NCBI GenBank assembly: GCA_036788835.1
Contig: DAIQMR010000004.1
Coordinates: 46,642-110,641 of the forward strand
Source of the DNA: JALCSJ01 sp036788835
GTDB lineage: Bacteria > Bacillota > Negativicutes > Acidaminococcales > Acidaminococcaceae
DNA length: 64,000 nucleotides
Direction: 5' to 3'
The notes beneath the pieces were generated by a model. It did not search any database, was not told where the DNA came from, and saw only the letters and a list, made by a program, of their open reading frames with translations. Numbering within the stretch: the first letter of the stretch is position 1; every line of letters begins with the position of its first letter. Made by a program: the position numbers and the translations under genes. Positions 59,975-64,000 of the stretch are shown here, piece after piece.

Positions 59975-60622
59975 ATGAAAATTTTCATGGATACAGCCGA
60001 GGTTGATGAGATAAAAGCATTTGTGGAACAAGGGATAGTGTATGGTGTCACAACAAATCCCAGCCTTATTGCCAAAAGCGGACGCAAGAGGGATGAAGTG
60101 ATTAAAGAAATCTGCGGACTGGTTGATGGGCCGGTTAGTGCCGAAGTAATTAGCACAGATGCGCCCGGTATGGTCAAGGAAGCCAGAAAGCTGAGCAAAA
60201 TAGCCAAGAACGTAGTAGTGAAGATACCCTGCATTCCGGAGGGTCTTAAAGCCGTAAAGATACTTGCCAAAGAAAAAATCAAGACTAATGTTACTTTGGT
60301 ATTTTCTTTAAACCAGGCTTTGCTGGCTACCAGAAGTGGTGCAACCTATGTGAGCCCCTTCATTGGCCGGTTGGATGATATAGGCGTAGATGGGATTAAA
60401 CTGCTGGAGGATATGGTTACTGTTTTCCGTAAGTATAATTTCACTACAGAAATCATTGCTGCCAGCATTCGTAACATGGAACATGTGAATAAGGCTATGC
60501 TGGCCGGAGTAGATATTGCCACAATCCCCACAAAGGTTTTAAAGGCGATGATTAAGCATCCCTTAACTGATCAAGGCTTGGCAAAGTTTTTGGCTGATTA
60601 CCAAGATACACAGAAAAAGTGA
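59975..60622 (+). CDS. Transaldolase / fructose-6-phosphate aldolase (TalC/FSA family)
   Basis: 215 residues from ATG 59975 (GGGAGA). MKIFMDTAEVDEIKAF, GVTTNPSLIAKSGR, VVKIPCIPEGLKAVKIL (Schiff-base Lys region) and YVSPFIGRLDDIGVDG are typical of the short TalC/MipB type. It transfers dihydroxyacetone units in the pentose phosphate pathway; transaldolase versus F6P aldolase cannot be fixed without the active-site Tyr/Phe test. GTG 60619 of the next frame overlaps its stop. Confidence 0.92.
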   Translation: MKIFMDTAEVDEIKAFVEQGIVYGVTTNPSLIAKSGRKRDEVIKEICGLVDGPVSAEVISTDAPGMVKEARKLSKIAKNVVVKIPCIPEGLKAVKILAKEKIKTNVTLVFSLNQALLATRSGATYVSPFIGRLDDIGVDGIKLLEDMVTVFRKYNFTTEIIAASIRNMEHVNKAMLAGVDIATIPTKVLKAMIKHPLTDQGLAKFLADYQDTQKK

Positions 60623-60633
60623 GGAAGAGAAAG

Positions 60634-61812
60634 TTGAAATTTCTAGGGAAAATACTTGCGTTAGTCATGGGTACAGGTTTTCTGACACCCATGACCGATG
60701 TTTTTGCCGGAGATTGGCAATGGCGAAATCAGATTCCTAAATATATTCAGGCCAACGTAAATAAGCAGCTCAAAGGTTCAACCCTCCTTTTTTCCGATAG
60801 TCCGGAAATGGTGCAGGACTGCGGTGTGATGTACAGGGATATTGTCAAGGGAAAGGTGAGATTTTTCTTCCATCATGTTAATGACACTTCTTCTTCCAAA
60901 CAATTAGCTATTGTGTTCCAGAGCGAAAACCGTCTCCGTCCCGCCATGGTCACCGTAGGCAGAGAAGGCATCAGCAAGCCGAATGTGGATTGGCTGCGAG
61001 CAGGCAAAGAAGCCCAGAGAAAATTTTTTGAAAAAGAGAATTTCCGGTCTTTTAAATTGACGGGCAAGAGGGAATTCCTTACAGGGAAAACAGGAATGAA
61101 ATTCCGTCCCCAAGAGTTGATTACCGGTATAGTGGATTTAGACTTTAGCTCACCGGTAAAGGTGTCCTTCATGATGCTGCCCATGAAAACAGATTTTGAT
61201 GCGGCTGTGGATGTTTATGATATTTTGCCACCGGATAAGGGCGGGCATGTATTAAGGGGAACATTTCCCGGCAACGAACTTAAAATAGCTACCTCTGAAA
61301 ATTTCAATACGGATCAGGATACTATCTGGGGTGTTACTCTGGCCAATGCAAATGATTATGTAAAAGGCATAGATGTTACCACAGGCAAAAAAGTGGTTAA
61401 TTTCGGGAATTATGGCGTTGTTTATACCTTATCTTTCAAAACAGCAGGGGACAGGGCAACAGAGGTGAGATTTAATCCTTATGGTGGGATTTTCGCCGGA
61501 ATATGTGAATTTTATGATGGCCAAAAAACTACTCTGATTCCTCTTCCTAAGGACAAAACGGCTTTTGATGGGGAGAAATCTTATGATACTGTTGCTTTGG
61601 GAAAAATTCTGCCGGGCAAAGAAGGCAGGTTTATCTTTTCACCACCAGGTTCTTCCAATTTGCCGATTAGGATATTTCTGGCGCCGGAAGTCAAAGTAAA
61701 AAAGGTAAGTTTTAAAGATAGACTATTGGCTGTCCGTAGTAAAAATGCCGATGCCCAAAGGAAAAATAATAAAATCTGCAAAGCAATGAAAGAAAAAAAC
61801 GAAAAAACTTGA
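60634..61812 (+). CDS. Secreted protein of unknown function
   Basis: 392 residues from TTG 60634 (GAGGAAG upstream; GTG 60619 would overlap the transaldolase stop). A signal peptide (MKFLGKILALVMGTGFLTPMTDVFA) leads to a soluble domain (DWQWRNQIPKYIQANVNKQLKG...). A repeated beta-rich core ends in a Lys-rich tail. No family recognised. It follows transaldolase closely but has no metabolic motif. Confidence 0.65.
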   Translation: MKFLGKILALVMGTGFLTPMTDVFAGDWQWRNQIPKYIQANVNKQLKGSTLLFSDSPEMVQDCGVMYRDIVKGKVRFFFHHVNDTSSSKQLAIVFQSENRLRPAMVTVGREGISKPNVDWLRAGKEAQRKFFEKENFRSFKLTGKREFLTGKTGMKFRPQELITGIVDLDFSSPVKVSFMMLPMKTDFDAAVDVYDILPPDKGGHVLRGTFPGNELKIATSENFNTDQDTIWGVTLANANDYVKGIDVTTGKKVVNFGNYGVVYTLSFKTAGDRATEVRFNPYGGIFAGICEFYDGQKTTLIPLPKDKTAFDGEKSYDTVALGKILPGKEGRFIFSPPGSSNLPIRIFLAPEVKVKKVSFKDRLLAVRSKNADAQRKNNKICKAMKEKNEKT

Positions 61813-61866
61813 CTATTTTTAAAAATCCTTTATAATAGTAATTAAGAATAATTATTGATTATTCTT
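61809..61866 (+). promoter_or_regulatory. Rubrerythrin promoter with overlapping palindromic operator candidate
   Basis: TTGACT (61809-61814), 16-bp spacer, TATAAT (61831-61836). At the expected start site, AAGAATAA (61844-61851) and TTATTCTT (61859-61866) form a perfect 8-bp inverted repeat with a 7-bp A/T spacer. This resembles PerR/Fur-type operators, consistent with peroxide control of rubrerythrin (inference). Confidence 0.6.
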
Positions 61867-61927
61867 TCTGAATTTTGTCGACAACTGCAGAAAATTGCAG
61901 TTGAATAAACATCGTGGAGGAGATAAC

Positions 61928-62470
61928 ATGACAGATTACAAAGGTACACAAACTGAGAAGAATTTGGCAACAGCGTTTGCAGGTGAGTCTCAAGCAAGAA
62001 ATAAATACACCTATTATGCAAGCAAGGCTAAAAAAGAAGGCTATGTGAAAATAGCTGCCAATTTTGAAGAGACTGCTAATAACGAAAAAGAACATGCTAA
62101 AATTTGGTTTAAAGAATTACATGGTGGAGACATTCCAGACACTCCTGCTAACCTGAAGGATGCGGCAGACGGTGAAAACTATGAATGGACTGACATGTAT
62201 GCCGGCTTTGCTAAGACTGCTGAAGCAGAAGGCTTCAAGGCTCTGGCCTTTAAATTCAAGGGTGTTGCGGCTATCGAAAAGCACCATGAAGAAAGATATC
62301 GCAAATTGTTGGCTAATTTGGAATCCGGCGTTACTTTCAAACGCACTGAAGACACTGTTTGGATTTGCTCCAACTGTGGTCATATTGTAGTAGCTAAAGA
62401 AGCTCCGAAGGTTTGCCCGGTTTGCGCTCATCCTCAAGCTTATTTCATGGTTAGCTGTGATTGTTTCTAA
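61928..62470 (+). CDS. rbr: Rubrerythrin
   Basis: 180 residues from ATG 61928 (GGAGGAG). The N-terminal four-helix diiron domain carries GESQARNKYTYYASKAKKEG, FEETANNEKEHAK and AAIEKHHEERYRKLL. The C-terminal rubredoxin-like Fe(Cys)4 site is WICSNCGHI...VCPVCAHPQAYF. It reduces hydrogen peroxide in anaerobes using rubredoxin or NADH-linked electrons. Confidence 0.96.
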   Translation: MTDYKGTQTEKNLATAFAGESQARNKYTYYASKAKKEGYVKIAANFEETANNEKEHAKIWFKELHGGDIPDTPANLKDAADGENYEWTDMYAGFAKTAEAEGFKALAFKFKGVAAIEKHHEERYRKLLANLESGVTFKRTEDTVWICSNCGHIVVAKEAPKVCPVCAHPQAYFMVSCDCF

Positions 62471-62509
62471 ATAAATAGGGAAAAACACCTATTGACCAAG
62501 TACGTTGTC

Positions 62510-62584
62510 AGAGACCGTCGGTCGGCATATGGATGAACCTTTAAGTTCTATCCATCCGCTAACCGGTGGTCTCTTTCTATTTTT
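62510..62584 (+). terminator. Long hairpin terminator of rbr
   Basis: AGAGACC (62510-62516) pairs with GGTCTCT (62568-62574), with an inner GGATGAAC/GTTCTATCC hairpin, then a T-rich tail. Confidence 0.8.
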
Positions 62585-62612
62585 GCATTCATTCTATTAA
62601 TTGCTGCCACCG

Positions 62613-62641
62613 TTGTAACACTTCACTAATTAAGGTATAAT
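62613..62641 (+). promoter_or_regulatory. Promoter of the RlmD-type gene
   Basis: TTGTAA (62613-62618), 17-bp spacer, TATAAT (62636-62641). Only nine bases separate the -10 box from ATG 62651, so the mRNA would have an almost absent leader. Confidence 0.6.
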
Positions 62642-62650
62642 AAAGGCACT

Positions 62651-64000
62651 ATGAAAAATAAAACTATAAATATTACTTTTACGAAAAACTCCATATTGGA
62701 AATGAATGTAACAAGCCTGGGCAGCAACGGCGAAGGTGTGGGTAAAGTCCATGGCTTTACTTTTTTTGTGCCCGGAGCCCTGCCCGGCGAAAAGATTCGC
62801 TTTCAGGCTAAAATAGTGAAAAAGAACTATGGCACGGGGGAACTGACTAAAGTATTAGAGGTATCCCCCGAACGAGTAAAACCTCTCTGCCCGGTATATA
62901 AACTGTGTGGTGGCTGCCAGCTCCAGCATTTGTCCTATCCGGGACAATTGGATGTGAAACGCCAACAAGTGGTTGATGCGCTGGAACGAATCGGTCATTT
63001 TAAGGGTATTAAAGTTCAACCTACTTTAGGGGATAAAGAACCCTGGCATTATCGGAACAAGATGCAGGTACCGGTGGCTGGGGGGAAAAAAGGTTCTCTG
63101 GAAATCGGTTGTTTCGCTCCAGCAACCCACCGAGTAATTAATGTGGCAGAATGTTTCATTCAAAAGCAGGCCAATAACGCTATTGCTGCAGTGGTTCGCA
63201 AGTGGATGGCACAATATAAAATACCGGCCATGGAGGAAGATGCCAGACGCGGCATAGTCCGTCATATTATGGGCAGGGTAGGAGTGGCTACAGGGGAAGT
63301 CATGGCTGTGCTAATTACCAATACTCAGGACGTGCCACATATTAAAGACTTGGGGAAAATGCTCAGGGAAGCCATTCCCGGGTTTAAGACATTGGTGCAG
63401 AATGTGAATACCCGCCATACCAATGTAATTATGGGAGAGAAAAGCCGGATTGTTACCGGTCCCGGTTTTATTCAGGATTCTATTGGGACGCTGACATTTA
63501 ATATTTCTCCTGAGTCTTTTTTCCAAGTAAATAGCGAGCAGGCGGCAAAACTTTATGGTGAGGCACTAAAAGCAGCCAATCTGACGGGCAAAGAAACAGT
63601 TGTGGACGTTTATTGCGGCACCGGGACAATTACCCTGTTCCTGGCTCAAAAAGCTACCAGAGCAGTTGGTATAGAGATTGTGCCTTCGGCTATCAAGGAT
63701 GCACGAATCAATGCCAGAAACAATAAAATAGCGAACGCTCAATTTGTTTTAGGTGATGCAGCGGTAGAATTACCAAAGCTGGTAGAAAGGGGCATTAAAC
63801 CGGACGTTATTGTTCTGGATCCGCCCAGAGCAGGATGTGACCAACGAGTAATTAGTGCCATTGCCGCTGTAAAACCCAAACGAGTAGTCTATGTGTCATG
63901 TAATCCGGCCTCCTTGGCCAGAGATGCAGAGTTACTGTGTCAAAAAGGCTATGTGATTAGCAAAGTCCAACCTGTAGACCTCTTCCCTGCAACTCACCAC
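62651..64000 (+). CDS. 23S rRNA (uracil-5-)-methyltransferase RlmD/RlmCD family, 3' end outside window
   Basis: 450 codons are visible from ATG 62651 with no stop before the edge. A TRAM domain (~residues 15-75) is followed by the Fe-S cysteines CPVYKLCGGCQLQHL (~78-92). The SAM-binding core has VVDVYCGTGTITLFLAQKA and GIEIVPSAI, and the catalytic region LDPPRAGCD and VYVSCNPASLARD (nucleophile Cys). These enzymes make m5U in 23S rRNA. Almost no 5' leader. In-frame ATG 62702 is an alternative start. Only a short C-terminal tail should be missing. Confidence 0.93.
   Translation, partial: MKNKTINITFTKNSILEMNVTSLGSNGEGVGKVHGFTFFVPGALPGEKIRFQAKIVKKNYGTGELTKVLEVSPERVKPLCPVYKLCGGCQLQHLSYPGQLDVKRQQVVDALERIGHFKGIKVQPTLGDKEPWHYRNKMQVPVAGGKKGSLEIGCFAPATHRVINVAECFIQKQANNAIAAVVRKWMAQYKIPAMEEDARRGIVRHIMGRVGVATGEVMAVLITNTQDVPHIKDLGKMLREAIPGFKTLVQNVNTRHTNVIMGEKSRIVTGPGFIQDSIGTLTFNISPESFFQVNSEQAAKLYGEALKAANLTGKETVVDVYCGTGTITLFLAQKATRAVGIEIVPSAIKDARINARNNKIANAQFVLGDAAVELPKLVERGIKPDVIVLDPPRAGCDQRVISAIAAVKPKRVVYVSCNPASLARDAELLCQKGYVISKVQPVDLFPATHH

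Noticed and set aside
59455..60282. Minus-strand ORF of 275 codons opposite the secreted protein and transaldolase genes
   Set aside because: It is antisense across two real genes, crosses their intergenic gap and shows no domain.

Overview
This window reads as a diderm, anaerobic Firmicute, most likely of the class Negativicutes. Core genes are Firmicutes-like: comFC, long-form hpf, secA, a prfB with the +1 frameshift, sepF, an FtsEX/M23/Ctp division block, DnaE-type polymerase, consensus TTGACA/TATAAT promoters and AGGAGG ribosome sites. A signal-peptide protein with a coiled coil and an outer-membrane-like beta-barrel (55835-57568) points to an outer membrane. Anaerobic metabolism is suggested by a selenocysteine glycine reductase operon, an electron transfer flavoprotein and rubrerythrin. 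The genus cannot be fixed from the sequence. A run of exactly 100 N inside a tandem repeat (49605-49704) shows a scaffolded draft assembly.

Layout. 1-4.7 kb: 3' part of recD2, comFC, an HD-GYP gene, a structured ncRNA (raiA-type candidate) with its own promoter and terminator-like end, a polar amino acid ABC permease/ATPase pair, and hpf. 4.8-17.9 kb: secA, prfB, DUF5693, csaB, ftsE, ftsX, an EnvC-like M23 protein, a Ctp protease and a hybrid kinase lacking its phospho-accepting histidine; most are co-directional with short gaps or overlaps. 17.9-34.5 kb: housekeeping and small unknown genes: tRNA-Arg(CCG), LUD protein, thioesterase, CofE-like ligase, rdgB, phosphoesterase, metQ, sfsA, an rRNA methyltransferase, mgtE, a CNNM transporter, a YgjP-like peptidase, a beta-lactamase-fold protein without its catalytic Ser/Lys, an FAD protein and a beta-CASP nuclease.

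34.6-39.4 kb (minus strand): an AGCS amino acid:cation symporter, a glycine riboswitch with terminator, grdX, grdE and grdB. grdB reads through an in-frame UGA (selenocysteine) followed by a SECIS-like hairpin. Glycine probably turns on expression of glycine reductase component B. The other components (grdA, grdC, grdD) are not in the window. 39.5-49.2 kb: typA behind a leader terminator, sepF, dnaE, etfBA and pyk.

49.3-57.6 kb: tRNA-Leu(CAA) followed by an unusual tandem array of ~73-bp units, each carrying a terminator-like hairpin and a 15-nt exact complement of the 3' end of the tRNA. Next comes a six-gene overlapping operon that looks like an undescribed synthase-dependent exopolysaccharide export system: polytopic membrane protein, processive GT2 synthase, membrane-anchored beta-helix protein, deacetylase-like protein, alpha-barrel glycosidase-like protein and coiled-coil/beta-barrel outer-membrane protein. 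57.6-64 kb: ECF S-like membrane protein, acyltransferase, secreted unknowns, transaldolase, rubrerythrin with a promoter-proximal palindrome, and the 5' part of an RlmD-type methyltransferase.

Three related long hairpins (3912-4005, 7395-7450, 34573-34671) form a dispersed repeat family at gene ends.
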